A DNA stretch of 64,000 bases from Streptomyces sp. NBC_00708 (GCA_036226585.1 CP108997.1:6944001-7008000), one strand, 5' to 3'; positions 37,377 through 46,767 are shown, counted from the stretch's first letter. Program-made: numbers and translations. Notes: generated from the sequence alone by a model not told the origin.

Positions 37377-39452
37377 TCATGCGTGGACCCGGGCCATCAG
37401 CAGCGCCACGTCGTCGTGGTCGTCCGGGTCCCGCAACTCCCGCAGCAGCCGGTCGCACGTCGCGTCGAGCGACGCGTCCGGGGTCCGCAGCAGCCCGAGC
37501 AGCGTCTCCAGCCTGCTGTCGATGTCGTCCTCGCGGGTCTCCACGAGCCCGTCCGTGTACAGGACCAGCCGGTCGCCCGGACCGAGCGGGACCGTGACAT
37601 CGCTGAACGGCACCCCGCCCACCCCGAGCGGCGCCCCGGCCGGCAGATCCAGCAGCACCGGCTCACCGCCCTCCGGGATCAGCACCGGGGGGAGATGCCC
37701 GGCGGTGGACACCCGGCACCGCCCGGCGCCCGGGTCGTACACGGCGTAGACACAGGTGGCGAACCACGGGTCGAGACCGGCGGTGATCTCGTCCAGGTGG
37801 CCCAGCACCTCTGCGGGCTCCAGGGAGAGCCGGGACAGCGTCTGGGTGGCGGTGCGCAGCCGCCCCATCGTGGTGGCCGCGTTGATCCCGCTGCCCATCA
37901 CATCGCCCACCACGAGGGCGGTCCGGCCGCCCCGCATCCCGATCACGTCGAACCAGTCCCCGCCGACCTCGTACCGCGAGGCGGCCGGCCGGTAGCGGGA
38001 GACCACATCGAGGCCCACCGGGTCGTGGTGGTTGCGCGGCAGCATGCTGCGCTGGAGCGTCAGCGCGGTCTCCTGCTGCTGCCGGTAGAGCCGGGCGTTG
38101 TCGATGCCCACCGCGGCCCGGTTGGCCAGCTCGGCCGCCAGCGCCTCGTCCTCGGCGGTGAACGGCAGCGGGTTGTCCGTCCGGATCAGATCGATCGCGC
38201 CCAGCACCTCGCCCCGGGCGATCAGGGGCACCGCCAGGTAGGAGTGGGCACCGGCCTCGGCCAGCAGGGCCGCCGAGCGCTCGTCCCGGGCGATGCGGGC
38301 GAGCTTCTCCGCGTCGAGATACGGCTCCCGGACCGGCCGGGCCGTCCGCACGCACCGAGTGACGAGGCGGTCGGCGCCGTAATGGGCGGCCCGGCCCGGG
38401 GGATCGGCCGCCTCCACCACGGGGGTCGGGCGGGCGGCGACGACGGCCAGGGCCTGGATGAGGAGCGGGCCCTCGGTCGAACCCGGGCGCCCTTTCAGCA
38501 CGCTGTCCAGCACATCCACCGCGGCGACGTCGGCGAGCTGCGGCACGGTGACCTCGGCCAGCTCGCGGGCCGTCTGTTCCAGGTCGAGTGTGGTGCCGAC
38601 CCGCACCGAGGCGTCGGCGATCAGCGCGAGATGCTGGCGGGCCCGCTCCGCCTCGGCGGCCGCCCGGTAGCGGTCGGTGACATCGATCAGCGACACCGCG
38701 ATGCCCAGCACCCGGCCACCGGAGTCGTCCAGCCGGTACAGCGACACCGACCAGGCGCGGTCGGTCTCCGGGGCGGCGGGGCTTCGGCCCACCACCTGGT
38801 GCGACACCAGCGGCACACCGCTGTCCAGCACCTCGCGCACGGCGCTCTCCATGTCCTCCCAGCCGAGGAACGGCAGCACCTCGCCCATACGCCGGCCCAG
38901 GTGCTCGTCGGCGCGCATGCCGTCCATCCGCTCCAGCGCGGCGTTCGCGGACATGAAACGCAGATCGGGGCCCAGCACCCCGAGACCGATCGGCGACTGG
39001 TCGACCAGGCCCACGGACAGCGCGAGGTCCCGCTCGACCCGGCGCAGCACCTCCCCGTCGGCCGCCAGCCCCAGCGCGTAGAAGTCGCCCCGGTCGTCCT
39101 GCAGCCGCATGTTCCGGAACTCGAGCAGCCGGGTGGTGCCGTCCTTGTGCCGTACGGGGAAGACCCCCGCCCATGCCTCGCCACTGCTCATGACCTGGCC
39201 GAACAGGCCCAGCACCAGCTCGAACTGCTCCTCGTCGACCAGCACCCGGGCGGCGAACTGGCCCAGCGCCTCCTCGGCGGAGTAGCCCAGCAGCCGTTCG
39301 GCCTGCGGGCTCCACAGGACGATGCGGCCCTGGGTGTCCAGGACGAGCGCGGCGACGCCGAGGACGTCGAGCAGGCCGCTCTCGGACGCCCGGCGCGCGC
39401 CCGCGCGGCGGGCCTCGCCCCAGTCGTTCCGCATCTCATCAGTGCCGCCCAC
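37377..39452 (-). CDS. PAS-PAS-GAF-SpoIIE serine phosphatase (RsbU/RsbP-like)
   Basis: About 691 aa. Two PAS-type sensor domains (first near VLDTQGRIVLWS) precede a GAF domain (LALIADASVRVGTTLD...) and a PP2C-type SpoIIE domain with GGDWFDVIGM, GDVMGSG, LYTDGLVE and DDVALL, which hold the metal-binding aspartates. Such proteins dephosphorylate anti-anti-sigma factors and so activate stress sigma factors in response to redox, light or small ligands. GTG 39452 follows GGAAGG; ATG 39506 is an alternative. It is divergent from the Wbl gene. Confidence 0.88.
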   Translation of the reverse strand: MGGTDEMRNDWGEARRAGARRASESGLLDVLGVAALVLDTQGRIVLWSPQAERLLGYSAEEALGQFAARVLVDEEQFELVLGLFGQVMSSGEAWAGVFPVRHKDGTTRLLEFRNMRLQDDRGDFYALGLAADGEVLRRVERDLALSVGLVDQSPIGLGVLGPDLRFMSANAALERMDGMRADEHLGRRMGEVLPFLGWEDMESAVREVLDSGVPLVSHQVVGRSPAAPETDRAWSVSLYRLDDSGGRVLGIAVSLIDVTDRYRAAAEAERARQHLALIADASVRVGTTLDLEQTARELAEVTVPQLADVAAVDVLDSVLKGRPGSTEGPLLIQALAVVAARPTPVVEAADPPGRAAHYGADRLVTRCVRTARPVREPYLDAEKLARIARDERSAALLAEAGAHSYLAVPLIARGEVLGAIDLIRTDNPLPFTAEDEALAAELANRAAVGIDNARLYRQQQETALTLQRSMLPRNHHDPVGLDVVSRYRPAASRYEVGGDWFDVIGMRGGRTALVVGDVMGSGINAATTMGRLRTATQTLSRLSLEPAEVLGHLDEITAGLDPWFATCVYAVYDPGAGRCRVSTAGHLPPVLIPEGGEPVLLDLPAGAPLGVGGVPFSDVTVPLGPGDRLVLYTDGLVETREDDIDSRLETLLGLLRTPDASLDATCDRLLRELRDPDDHDDVALLMARVHA

Positions 39453-39655
39453 GGACGATCCTTCCCATGCCGCCACCGTGCCCGACGCACGCCCGCCGTC
39501 TCCCATGGTCGCCCCTGAGCCACCGCCCCCGCAGCTTCGAAGGAGGCGACGGGACACGATCGGGACGGCCTTCGGGGGTTTCGGAGGCGAAATGCCGGTC
39601 ACCCGCAGCGTACCGAGGCAAACGCGACGTACACGACCGTCAGGAGTGAGAGTCC

Positions 39656-39910
39656 ATGGAGAACTGGCGCATGCACGCGGCCTGCCGCGACGAGGACCCG
39701 GACCTGTTCTTCCCCATCGGGAGCACCGGACCGGCGCTCGTCCAGGTCGAGGAGGCCAAGGCGGTGTGCCGCCGCTGCCCCGTACAGGAGGAATGCCTGC
39801 GATGGGCCCTGGAGAACAACCAGGACTCCGGCGTGTGGGGCGGCCTGGGGGAGAACGAGCGGCGTGCCCTGAAGCGCCGCAGCCGCCGCCAGAGCCACCG
39901 TTCCGGATGA
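39656..39910 (+). CDS. WhiB-like [4Fe-4S] regulator (WblE/WhiB1 type)
   Basis: 84 aa. All four cluster ligands are present (C10, C38, C41, C47, the last three as CxxC-x5-C) followed by the Wbl turn motif GVWGG (59-63) and a basic C-terminal tail KRRSRRQSHR for DNA contact. The segment FFPIGSTGPA resembles WblE/WhiB1 proteins. Wbl proteins bind sigma factor region 4 and sense nitric oxide or redox state. The ATG has AGGAG 9 bases before it. The genome will have several paralogues, so no specific symbol is given. Confidence 0.92.
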   Translation: MENWRMHAACRDEDPDLFFPIGSTGPALVQVEEAKAVCRRCPVQEECLRWALENNQDSGVWGGLGENERRALKRRSRRQSHRSG

Positions 39911-39996
39911 GACCGCCGACGGGCACGAGGGCAGCGTCACAGCGGCGCACGCCCGATTTCATAGCGTTTCACCGGCTCGCTGGTGGAGGATGAAGC

Positions 39997-40317
39997 ATGG
40001 ACACCAAGGCTTGGATCATCGTCGGCGCGGTTCTCGTGCTGCTCATGCTGGCCGTCGCCGGCGTCCTGGTGGTGCGGGTCCTGAAGGCCAGGAAGCTGCT
40101 GGCCGACGCCGGTGTCCCGCTGCACAACAAGGCACTGGTCTGGGCGGCGGTGCTGTACACCGTGTCGCCGGTCGACCTGCTGCCGGATCCCGTCTACCTC
40201 GACGACATCGGCTTCCTCCTGCTGGCCCTGCGCTCGCTGCACTCCGCGGCGCGGGCCGCGGGGATCGGTGTCCATCCGGAGAAGGCGGCCGGGACCGGCC
40301 GCAGCCTCGTTCCGTAG
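39997..40317 (+). CDS. DUF1232 (YkvA-like) membrane protein
   Basis: 106 aa. One N-terminal TM helix (WIIVGAVLVLLMLAVAGVLVV) is followed by the DUF1232 core YTVSPVDLLPDPVYLDDIGF. DUF1232 proteins are widespread small membrane proteins without an agreed function. It lies alone between the Wbl gene and a secreted hydrolase. Length and motif are complete. Confidence 0.85.
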   Translation: MDTKAWIIVGAVLVLLMLAVAGVLVVRVLKARKLLADAGVPLHNKALVWAAVLYTVSPVDLLPDPVYLDDIGFLLLALRSLHSAARAAGIGVHPEKAAGTGRSLVP

Positions 40318-40358
40318 CCCCTGGCGCACAGTCCGGGGAACCCGGTACGTCCTGATCG

Positions 40359-40407
40359 TTGACAGCTGGACGGGTACACGTCACTCTCCTGGGAGAGCGC
40401 TCTCCCA
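40359..40407 (+). promoter_or_regulatory. Promoter with LacI-type palindrome
   Basis: A perfect -35 TTGACA (40359-40364) is followed by the 18-bp perfect palindrome TGGGAGAGCGCTCTCCCA (40390-40407). It contains the outer arms of the CebR operator TGGGAGCGCTCCCA but is 4 bp longer at the centre. Central CG palindromes are bound by LacI-family sugar regulators. The -10 is not clear. Confidence 0.65.
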
Positions 40408-40453
40408 ACCCGCCGCGGGATCCCCGTCCCGCACTCTTCCGCCAGGAGAGAAT

Positions 40454-42631
40454 GTGCACAGAGCCGGTTCAGCCCTGCCCGTGAGACCCCGCACGGGCAC
40501 GCTGCTGATCACCCTTCTCGCCCTGATCGCGTCGTCGTTGGTCATGCTGACCGCGACCGGCGCCCGAGCCGCGGAATCCCTGCTGTCGCAGGGGAAGACC
40601 GCCACCGCCTCCTCGTCGGAGGGCGCCGGATACGCGGCATCGGCCGCCGTGGACGGCAACCTCACGGGCACCCGCTGGGCCAGCGAGTGGGGCGACCCGC
40701 AATGGCTCCAGGTGGACCTGGGCGCCACCGCCGACCTCAGCAGGGTCGTCCTGACCTGGGAGTCCGCCTACGGCAAGGCGTACCGGATCGAGGCCTCGGA
40801 CAACGGATCCGACTGGCGCACGCTGAAGACCGTCACCGACGGCGACGGCGGCACCGACGAACTCGCGGTCAGCGGCTCCGGCCGCTACGTCCGCATGTAC
40901 GGCACGGCCCGCCCCGGCGGTTATGGCTACTCCCTGTGGGAGTTCCAGGTGTACGGCACCACCGGCTCCTCCAACCCGGACCCGGGCACCGGCGGCGCCG
41001 TCCGCGTCACCGGATCGCAGGGCAACTGGCAGCTCACCGTCGGCGGCAAGCCCTACCAGGTCAAGGGACTGACCTGGGGCCCGTCCGTCAACGACGCGGC
41101 GCGCTACCTGCCCGACCTGAAGTCCATGGGCGTCAACACCATCCGGACCTGGGGCACCGACGGCACCTCCAAGCCGCTGCTCGACGCGGCGGCGGCCAAC
41201 GGCATCCGGGTGGTCAGCGGCTTCTGGCTGCAGCCGGGCGGCGGTCCGGGCAGCGGCGGCTGCGTCAACTACGTGACCGACGACGCCTACAAGTCCTCGT
41301 CGCTCACCGAGTTCGCCAAGTGGGTCGACACGTACAAGAGCCACCCCGGTGTGCTCATGTGGAACGTCGGCAACGAGTCCGTGCTCGGGCTGCAGAACTG
41401 CTACAGCGGTGACGAGCTGGAGAAGCAGCGCAACGCGTACACCACCTTCGTCAACGACGTGGCGAAGAAGATCCACACCATCGACCCCGACCACCCGGTG
41501 ACGTCGACCGACGCCTGGACCGGTGCCTGGCCCTACTACAAGCGCAACGCCCCCGACCTCGACCTGTACTCGATGAACTCCTACGGGGACATCTGCGGGG
41601 TCCGCACCGCCTGGGAGTCCGGCGGCTACACCAAGCCCTACATCATCACCGAGGGCGGTCCGGCCGGTGAGTGGGAGGTCCCGGACGACGCCAACGGCGT
41701 GCCGGACGAGCCCACCGACGTACAGAAGGCCGAGGGCTACACCAAGGCGTGGAACTGCGTCACCGCCCACCAGGGCGTCGCGCTGGGCGCCACCTTCTTC
41801 CACTACGGCACGGAGCACGACTTCGGCGGCGTCTGGTTCAACGTGGTGCCGGACGGTAAGAAGCGGCTCTCGTACTACGCCCTGAAGAAGGCGTACAGCG
41901 GCTCCACGGCCGGTGACAACACCCCGCCCGTCATCAGCAACATGACGGTGCAGAACGCCGGCGGCGCCCCCGCGGGCAAGGAGTTCACCGTCCGGGCCGA
42001 CGTCCGCGACCCGGACAACGACCCGGTCACGTACAAGATCTACCTGAGCGGCAACTACGCCACCGGCGACAAGGCCCTGGTCGAGGCCGCCTGGCGGTCC
42101 ACCGGCAACGGCACCTTCGCGGTGACCGCGCCCGCGCGCCTCGGCGTGTGGAAGGTGTACATCCAGGCCGAGGACGGGCACGGCAACGCCGGCATCGAGA
42201 CCAAGTCGGTGAAGGTCGTGGTGCCCCCGGTCAGCGGCACCAACATCGCGCTCGGCCGCCCCGCCACCGCCTCCTCCGCCCAGGCCGGCAGCAGCGGCTG
42301 CCCCTGCACCGCGGCGATGGCGACCGACGGGCGGCTGGACACCCGGTGGGCCAGTGACTGGAGCGACCCGCAGTCCCTCCAGGTCGACCTGGGGGAGCGG
42401 AAGTCCTTCCGCCACCTCCAGCTGGTGTGGGACCCGGCATACGCCAAGTCCTACGAGGTGCTGGTCTCGGACGACGGCACCAACTGGCGGTCGGTGTACA
42501 CCACGACCAGCGGCAACGGCGACGCCGACGACCTCGACATCGCTGAGACCGCCCGCTACGTGAAGCTCAACCTCACCCAGCGGGGCACGGCCTGGGGCTA
42601 CTCGCTCTGGGAGTTCGGCATCTACAGCTGA
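40454..42631 (+). CDS. Secreted glycoside hydrolase flanked by two F5/8-type C (CBM32) domains
   Basis: 725 aa, GTG start with AGGAG 5 bases before it. A signal peptide (LLITLLALIASSLVMLTATGARA) is followed by a discoidin/CBM32 domain (about 38-175), a TIM-barrel hydrolase domain (about 185-480) with NVGNES as the likely acid/base site and ITEGGP as the nucleophile site, an Ig-like segment (about 490-590) and a second CBM32 domain. The barrel resembles GH2/GH5 clan enzymes acting on beta-linked polysaccharide. The LacI-type palindrome upstream points to sugar induction. The substrate is not certain. Confidence 0.85.
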   Translation: MHRAGSALPVRPRTGTLLITLLALIASSLVMLTATGARAAESLLSQGKTATASSSEGAGYAASAAVDGNLTGTRWASEWGDPQWLQVDLGATADLSRVVLTWESAYGKAYRIEASDNGSDWRTLKTVTDGDGGTDELAVSGSGRYVRMYGTARPGGYGYSLWEFQVYGTTGSSNPDPGTGGAVRVTGSQGNWQLTVGGKPYQVKGLTWGPSVNDAARYLPDLKSMGVNTIRTWGTDGTSKPLLDAAAANGIRVVSGFWLQPGGGPGSGGCVNYVTDDAYKSSSLTEFAKWVDTYKSHPGVLMWNVGNESVLGLQNCYSGDELEKQRNAYTTFVNDVAKKIHTIDPDHPVTSTDAWTGAWPYYKRNAPDLDLYSMNSYGDICGVRTAWESGGYTKPYIITEGGPAGEWEVPDDANGVPDEPTDVQKAEGYTKAWNCVTAHQGVALGATFFHYGTEHDFGGVWFNVVPDGKKRLSYYALKKAYSGSTAGDNTPPVISNMTVQNAGGAPAGKEFTVRADVRDPDNDPVTYKIYLSGNYATGDKALVEAAWRSTGNGTFAVTAPARLGVWKVYIQAEDGHGNAGIETKSVKVVVPPVSGTNIALGRPATASSAQAGSSGCPCTAAMATDGRLDTRWASDWSDPQSLQVDLGERKSFRHLQLVWDPAYAKSYEVLVSDDGTNWRSVYTTTSGNGDADDLDIAETARYVKLNLTQRGTAWGYSLWEFGIYS

Positions 42632-42636
42632 GCACC

Positions 42637-42677
42637 GGGCGGGCGCCGGCGGGGTACGTCCCCGCCGGCGCCCGCCC
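42637..42677 (+). terminator. Very strong terminator hairpin
   Basis: A perfect 18-bp stem (42637-42654 with 42660-42677) and 5-nt loop begins 5 bases after the hydrolase stop. Confidence 0.88.
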
Positions 42678-42728
42678 CGGCGCGTGTCGGTGGCCGCCCC
42701 CGGGCGGGGCAGCGGCCATGGTGAAAGC

Positions 42729-43238
42729 ATGAACGTCGCAGACATCCTGACGGATGGTTACTCCCGCATCCAGCAGACGGTGCACGCCGCCGTCGAAGGA
42801 CTGGAACCCGACGACCTGCACGCCCGGCTGGACGACGGAACCAACTCGATCGCCTGGCTGGTGTGGCATCTGACCCGCGTCCAGGACGACCACATCGCGG
42901 ACGCGGCCGGCACCGAACAGCTCTGGTCCGCACAGGACTGGGCCGGCCGGTTCGACCTGCCCTTCCCCGACGACGCCACCGGGTACGGGCAGAGCCCCAA
43001 GGAGGTCGCCGCCGTCCGCGTGGGCTCGGCGGACCTGCTCCTCGGCTACTACGACGCCGTCCACGAGCACACCCTGGCCTTCATCCGGAACCTTGAGGGA
43101 CACGCGCTCGACCGCGTCGTCGACGAGGCGTGGAACCCGCCCGTCACCCTCGGGGTGCGGCTGGTCAGCGTCCTCTCGGACGACCTCCAGCACGCGGGCC
43201 AGGCCGCCTTCGTGCGCGGAGTGCTGGAACGGCGATAG
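42729..43238 (+). CDS. DinB-like/DUF664 domain protein (mycothiol S-transferase type)
   Basis: 169 aa. The four-helix DinB-like fold is suggested by SIAWLVWHLTRVQDDHIAD, where the helix 2 histidine is a metal ligand, and by LQHAGQAAFVRGVL near the C-terminus. In actinobacteria such proteins are often mycothiol-dependent transferases or isomerases in detoxification. The ATG at 42729 has a weak ribosome-binding site (GAAAG). It is convergent with the AraC gene. The substrate is unknown. Confidence 0.8.
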   Translation: MNVADILTDGYSRIQQTVHAAVEGLEPDDLHARLDDGTNSIAWLVWHLTRVQDDHIADAAGTEQLWSAQDWAGRFDLPFPDDATGYGQSPKEVAAVRVGSADLLLGYYDAVHEHTLAFIRNLEGHALDRVVDEAWNPPVTLGVRLVSVLSDDLQHAGQAAFVRGVLERR

Positions 43239-43247
43239 GGGCTGTGC

Positions 43248-44051
43248 TCACGCCCCGCGCGTCCGGGCGTAGTGCCCCGGCCCCGTGCCCACGATGCGCT
43301 TGAAGTGCCGGGTCAGATGGGACTGGTCGTAGAAGCCCGCCGACGCGGCCACGGCCGAGGCCGGGAGCCCGCGCAGCAGCAGCCTTCGCGCCAGATCGAC
43401 CCGCCGGCCCGTGACGTACTGGTGCGGTGCCATGCCGAACTCGCGGCTGAACACCCGTACCAGATGGGCGTGGTGGGCGTGCAGCCGCGCGCCCGCCTCC
43501 TGGAGCGTGATGCCCTCGACATAGGTCGCGTCGAGCAGTTCGCGCAGCCGGTGCGCGAGCTTGCCGTCGTGGACGTACGGGGCGCAGTCGGCGCGGTCGC
43601 GCAGATGCTGTTCGAGCCGGTCCGCGACCAGGGCGAGCCGGCTCGCCGCCTCCAGCTCGTCGCCCGGACCCGCGAGGCTGCGGTGCAGGCGGTCGATACG
43701 GTCGCGCAGGGCCCGGTCGTGCACGACGGGGCGGACCACCGCCCGGCCGATCAGCCGCTCGTCGACCTGGTCCGTGTCCAGGTACAGCACGCGCTTGCGG
43801 AAGCCCTCGGGGGTGGCCGCCTCGCCGTTGTGCGGAACGTGCGGCGGCAGCAGCGTCACCGTGTGGGTGAGCACACCGTGCTCATGGCGGTCCAGGTCGT
43901 AGCGCACCATGCCCTCGTCCACGACCAGCAGCGTCCAGGCGTCGTGCGTGTGCATGGGGTAGGCGTGGTCGGTGAAGTGCGCGTGGAAGACCTCGGCGAT
44001 CCCCGCCACCGGTGGGGACCAGGCGGTGATCTCCGGACGTGCTGCGGCCAT
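43248..44051 (-). CDS. AraC-family transcriptional regulator with cupin sensor domain
   Basis: 267 aa. The N-terminal cupin-like AraC-binding domain carries HAHFTDHAYPMHTHDAW. The C-terminal double HTH includes GITLQEAGARLHAHHAHLVRVF and ASAGFYDQSHLTRHFKRIVGTGPGHYAR, the AraC signature. It is divergent from the DUF2000 gene 89 bp away, which is the likely target. The ligand is unknown. Confidence 0.88.
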   Translation of the reverse strand: MAAARPEITAWSPPVAGIAEVFHAHFTDHAYPMHTHDAWTLLVVDEGMVRYDLDRHEHGVLTHTVTLLPPHVPHNGEAATPEGFRKRVLYLDTDQVDERLIGRAVVRPVVHDRALRDRIDRLHRSLAGPGDELEAASRLALVADRLEQHLRDRADCAPYVHDGKLAHRLRELLDATYVEGITLQEAGARLHAHHAHLVRVFSREFGMAPHQYVTGRRVDLARRLLLRGLPASAVAASAGFYDQSHLTRHFKRIVGTGPGHYARTRGA

Positions 44052-44140
44052 GCGCCCGATCGTACGCCGGGCACGCCGCGCGCCCCGATGCGCAAAGTTC
44101 GTACAAGACCGGCCGGCGGGCGGCCCGGCAGGCTCGGGGC

Positions 44141-44581
44141 ATGACAGCTGAGACCACCGCCCCCGCTCCCGTCCGCTTCGACACCAAGATCGCCGTGCTG
44201 CTCCGCAACGACCTGGAGACCTGGCAGCGGCTGAACGTCACGGCCTTCCTGGTCAGCGGTCTCGGCACGGTCGCGCCCGAGGTGATCGGCGAGCCCTACG
44301 CCGACGCGGACGACACCCCGTACCTGCCGATGTTCCGGCAGCCGGTCATGGTCTTCGAGGGGACGAAGGAGATCCTCACCACCGCCCACACCCGTGCGGT
44401 CGGCCGGGGCGTGGCCCTGTCGGTGTTCACCTCGGACCTCTTCGCAACGGGCAACGACCGGGACAACCGCGCCGCGGTGCGCGCGGTGCACCGGGACGCG
44501 CTGGACCTGGTGGGGCTCGCCGTGCACGGCCCCCGCAACGCCGTGGACAAGGTCCTCAAGGGTGCGTCGATGCACCGGTGA
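44141..44581 (+). CDS. DUF2000 family protein
   Basis: 146 aa. The DUF2000 features KIAVLLRNDLETWQRLNVTAF and YLPMFRQPVMVFEG are present. Family members are small soluble proteins next to AraC regulators and are structurally related to peptidyl-tRNA hydrolase-like folds; no activity is established. The divergent AraC gene makes co-regulation likely. A 9-bp hairpin (44592-44620) follows. Confidence 0.82.
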   Translation: MTAETTAPAPVRFDTKIAVLLRNDLETWQRLNVTAFLVSGLGTVAPEVIGEPYADADDTPYLPMFRQPVMVFEGTKEILTTAHTRAVGRGVALSVFTSDLFATGNDRDNRAAVRAVHRDALDLVGLAVHGPRNAVDKVLKGASMHR

Positions 44582-44591
44582 GGACGCGTCC

Positions 44592-44620
44592 GCGCCGCCC
44601 GCCGCGACGAGGGGCGGCGC
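44592..44620. terminator. Terminator hairpin between convergent genes
   Basis: The 9-bp arms GCGCCGCCC/GGGCGGCGC (44592-44600 and 44612-44620) with an 11-nt loop separate the DUF2000 and polyprenyl synthase genes. Confidence 0.6.
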
Positions 44621-44627
44621 AGTGGCG

Positions 44628-45674
44628 TCACAGGGCGCGGTCCACGACGTACGGGAAGAGCGTGAGCATCTCCTCCAGGGCGCCGGGCGCGGGCGGCACG
44701 CTCTCCAGGCAGGCCCGCGCCCGCTCCAGGTGGCGGTGCGCCTCCGCCGTGGCGGCCGCCCGCCCGCCGGCCTCCTCCACCAGCTCGGCGGCCCGGCGCA
44801 CAGCGTCCTCGTCGAGCGGGCCGCCGCGCAGCAGCGCCGCCAGCTCCGTCGCGGCCGGTCCGCCGGCGGCGAGCGCGGCGAGTACCGGGTAGGTCTTCTT
44901 GCCGCGCCCGAGATCGCCGTGGACCGGCTTGCCCGTGACGGCAGGGTCGCCCCAGATGCCCAGCACATCGTCCGCCGCCTGGAATGCCACGCCGAGATGG
45001 CGGCCAGCCGCGGTCAGCGCGTCGGCCTCCGTGCGCCCCGCGCCGCCGAGCAGGGCGCCCAGACCGGTGGCGCAGCCCAGCAGCGCACCGGTCTTGCGCT
45101 CGGCCATCAGCCGGTACTCGTGGGGTCGCACGGCGTCGGGACCGGTCCAGGGCCGCGACTCGAACAGCAGGTCGTCGGCCTGGCCGTGCACCAGGTCGGT
45201 GAGGGTGCCGGCCAGCAGCCGCACCGCCGGCACGCACTGCCCGCCCGGCGCGTCGGTCAGCGTGCGCACCGCCTGGGCGAACAACGCGTCCCCCGCGAGG
45301 ACGGCCGGACCGGTTCCGTAGGCCTTCCAGGCGGTGGCGCGCCTCCTGCGCGTCTCGTCGCCGTCCATGATGTCGTCGTGGAGCAGGGAGAAGGTGTGGA
45401 TCAGCTCGACGGCGACCGCTCCGGGGACCGCGTCCCGGGCCTGGGCCCCGACGGCCTCCGCGCCGAGCACGGCCAGCGCCTGGCGCACGCCCTTGCCCTG
45501 GGCGCCCGGTACATCGCCGCCGTCCACCCCGTCCCACCCCAGCGAGAAAGCGGTGATCTCGCCGTGCCACGGGTGGAGTCGGCGCACGGCCCGGGACAGG
45601 GCGGGGCGCACCAGGGCGCGGCAGCGGGCCAGAATCCGCGGTGCGGTCACCGGGGAGGCCGTCGGCGACGTCAT
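44628..45674 (-). CDS. Polyprenyl (geranylgeranyl-type) diphosphate synthase
   Basis: 348 aa. The first Asp-rich motif is LLHDDIMDGDETRR, the second FQAADDVLGIWGD, and KTG sits between them in AERKTGALL, so the active site is complete. It condenses isopentenyl diphosphate with allylic diphosphates; small residues before the first motif usually allow C20 products. The start overlaps the TPR gene stop by 4 bp, an operon pair seen in other streptomycetes. No terpene cyclase is in the window, so the pathway is unresolved. Confidence 0.9.
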   Translation of the reverse strand: MTSPTASPVTAPRILARCRALVRPALSRAVRRLHPWHGEITAFSLGWDGVDGGDVPGAQGKGVRQALAVLGAEAVGAQARDAVPGAVAVELIHTFSLLHDDIMDGDETRRRRATAWKAYGTGPAVLAGDALFAQAVRTLTDAPGGQCVPAVRLLAGTLTDLVHGQADDLLFESRPWTGPDAVRPHEYRLMAERKTGALLGCATGLGALLGGAGRTEADALTAAGRHLGVAFQAADDVLGIWGDPAVTGKPVHGDLGRGKKTYPVLAALAAGGPAATELAALLRGGPLDEDAVRRAAELVEEAGGRAAATAEAHRHLERARACLESVPPAPGALEEMLTLFPYVVDRAL

Positions 45675-46729
45675 GCCCCACCGTCCGCGTCCGTAGCCGC
45701 GTCCCGCTCCACACCCAGCTCCGCGTACGCCCGGTCGACCATGTCGCGGGCGTTGAGCAGCCCGATCCGGTCGAGCGTGGTCCGCAGCGCGTCCAGGTCG
45801 GCGGCCGTCTCCCCGGAGTCCCGCCCGAGGCGGGCGAGCGACTTCACCAGCCCGAGCCGCGCCAGCGCCTCGCCCCGGGGCTCCGCCATCGCCCGGAACT
45901 CCTCCAGCGCCCCCGCGTAGCCCTGCCGGGCCTCCTCATGGCGTCCGGCCCGGTAGAGCACATTGGCGCGCATCTTGTGGTTGTACGCCAGGGCGCTCGA
46001 CAACCTCATCTCGCGGCAGGTGACTTCGGCCTCCGCCAGCAGTTCCAGCGCCCGGTCCGGGTCGTTGCCGCGTACGGAGATGATGTCGGCCATGCCGCGC
46101 AGCGCCCAGGCCCGGCCCCGCCGGTCGTCCGCGTCACCGGCCAGCTGCGCCGCCTCCTCGAACATCGCCAGGGCGGTGTCGAAGGAGCCGGTGTTGCGGT
46201 GGATCTGCGCGATGCCCTCCAGGGCCCAGACGGTGTGGCGCGCCTCGCCGCGGGCCCGCGCCTCGGCGAGCAGCTGCTCGTGCAGCGCGGCGACGGTCCG
46301 GTAGTCGCCCTGGATGCGCCCGGTCTCCGCGAGGCCGGCGAGCGAGTAGCCCCGGGCGACGATGTCCCCGCCCTTCTTGCCCATGTCCGCGGCCAGGCCC
46401 AGGAGCCGGAAGGCCAGCCGGAGCCGCCCGCGCTGGCGGGCCAGCGTGCCGCCGCTCCACAGGGCCCAGGCCATCGCGCCGGCGTCGTCCGCCGAGCGCG
46501 CGGCGCGGTAGCTCGCCTTCCACGCGAGGTCGGCGTCCCGCACCCGGCCGAGCCTGCGGTGCGCCTCGGCCACGGCGAGACCGGCGCGCGCCACTTCCCG
46601 GGCGGACCCGGAGCGCTCGGCCTCCTCCAAGTGGCGTACGCCCTCGGCGAGTACGTCCGTGAGGGAGGCGTTCACGGACATCTTGGTGAGGGCGCCCTGG
46701 TATTCGGGCGCCAGTGCCTTGCTGTGCAT
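45671..46729 (-). CDS. Tetratricopeptide repeat protein, partner of polyprenyl synthase
   Basis: 352 aa from ATG 46729, with GAAAGG 5 bases upstream. It consists of about eight degenerate TPR helical pairs (for example ALEGIAQIHRNTGSFDTALAMF and ALRGMADIISVRGNDPDRALEL). There is no HTH, signal peptide or membrane segment. TPR proteins mediate protein contacts. Translational coupling to the synthase gene suggests a scaffold or regulatory role for prenyl-diphosphate metabolism. Expression is probably controlled at the 46768-46801 dyad. The specific role is unknown. Confidence 0.8.
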   Translation of the reverse strand: MHSKALAPEYQGALTKMSVNASLTDVLAEGVRHLEEAERSGSAREVARAGLAVAEAHRRLGRVRDADLAWKASYRAARSADDAGAMAWALWSGGTLARQRGRLRLAFRLLGLAADMGKKGGDIVARGYSLAGLAETGRIQGDYRTVAALHEQLLAEARARGEARHTVWALEGIAQIHRNTGSFDTALAMFEEAAQLAGDADDRRGRAWALRGMADIISVRGNDPDRALELLAEAEVTCREMRLSSALAYNHKMRANVLYRAGRHEEARQGYAGALEEFRAMAEPRGEALARLGLVKSLARLGRDSGETAADLDALRTTLDRIGLLNARDMVDRAYAELGVERDAATDADGGA

Positions 46730-46767
46730 GGGTGCCTTTCGCGCGGGCACGGGCCGTCCCGGGCATG

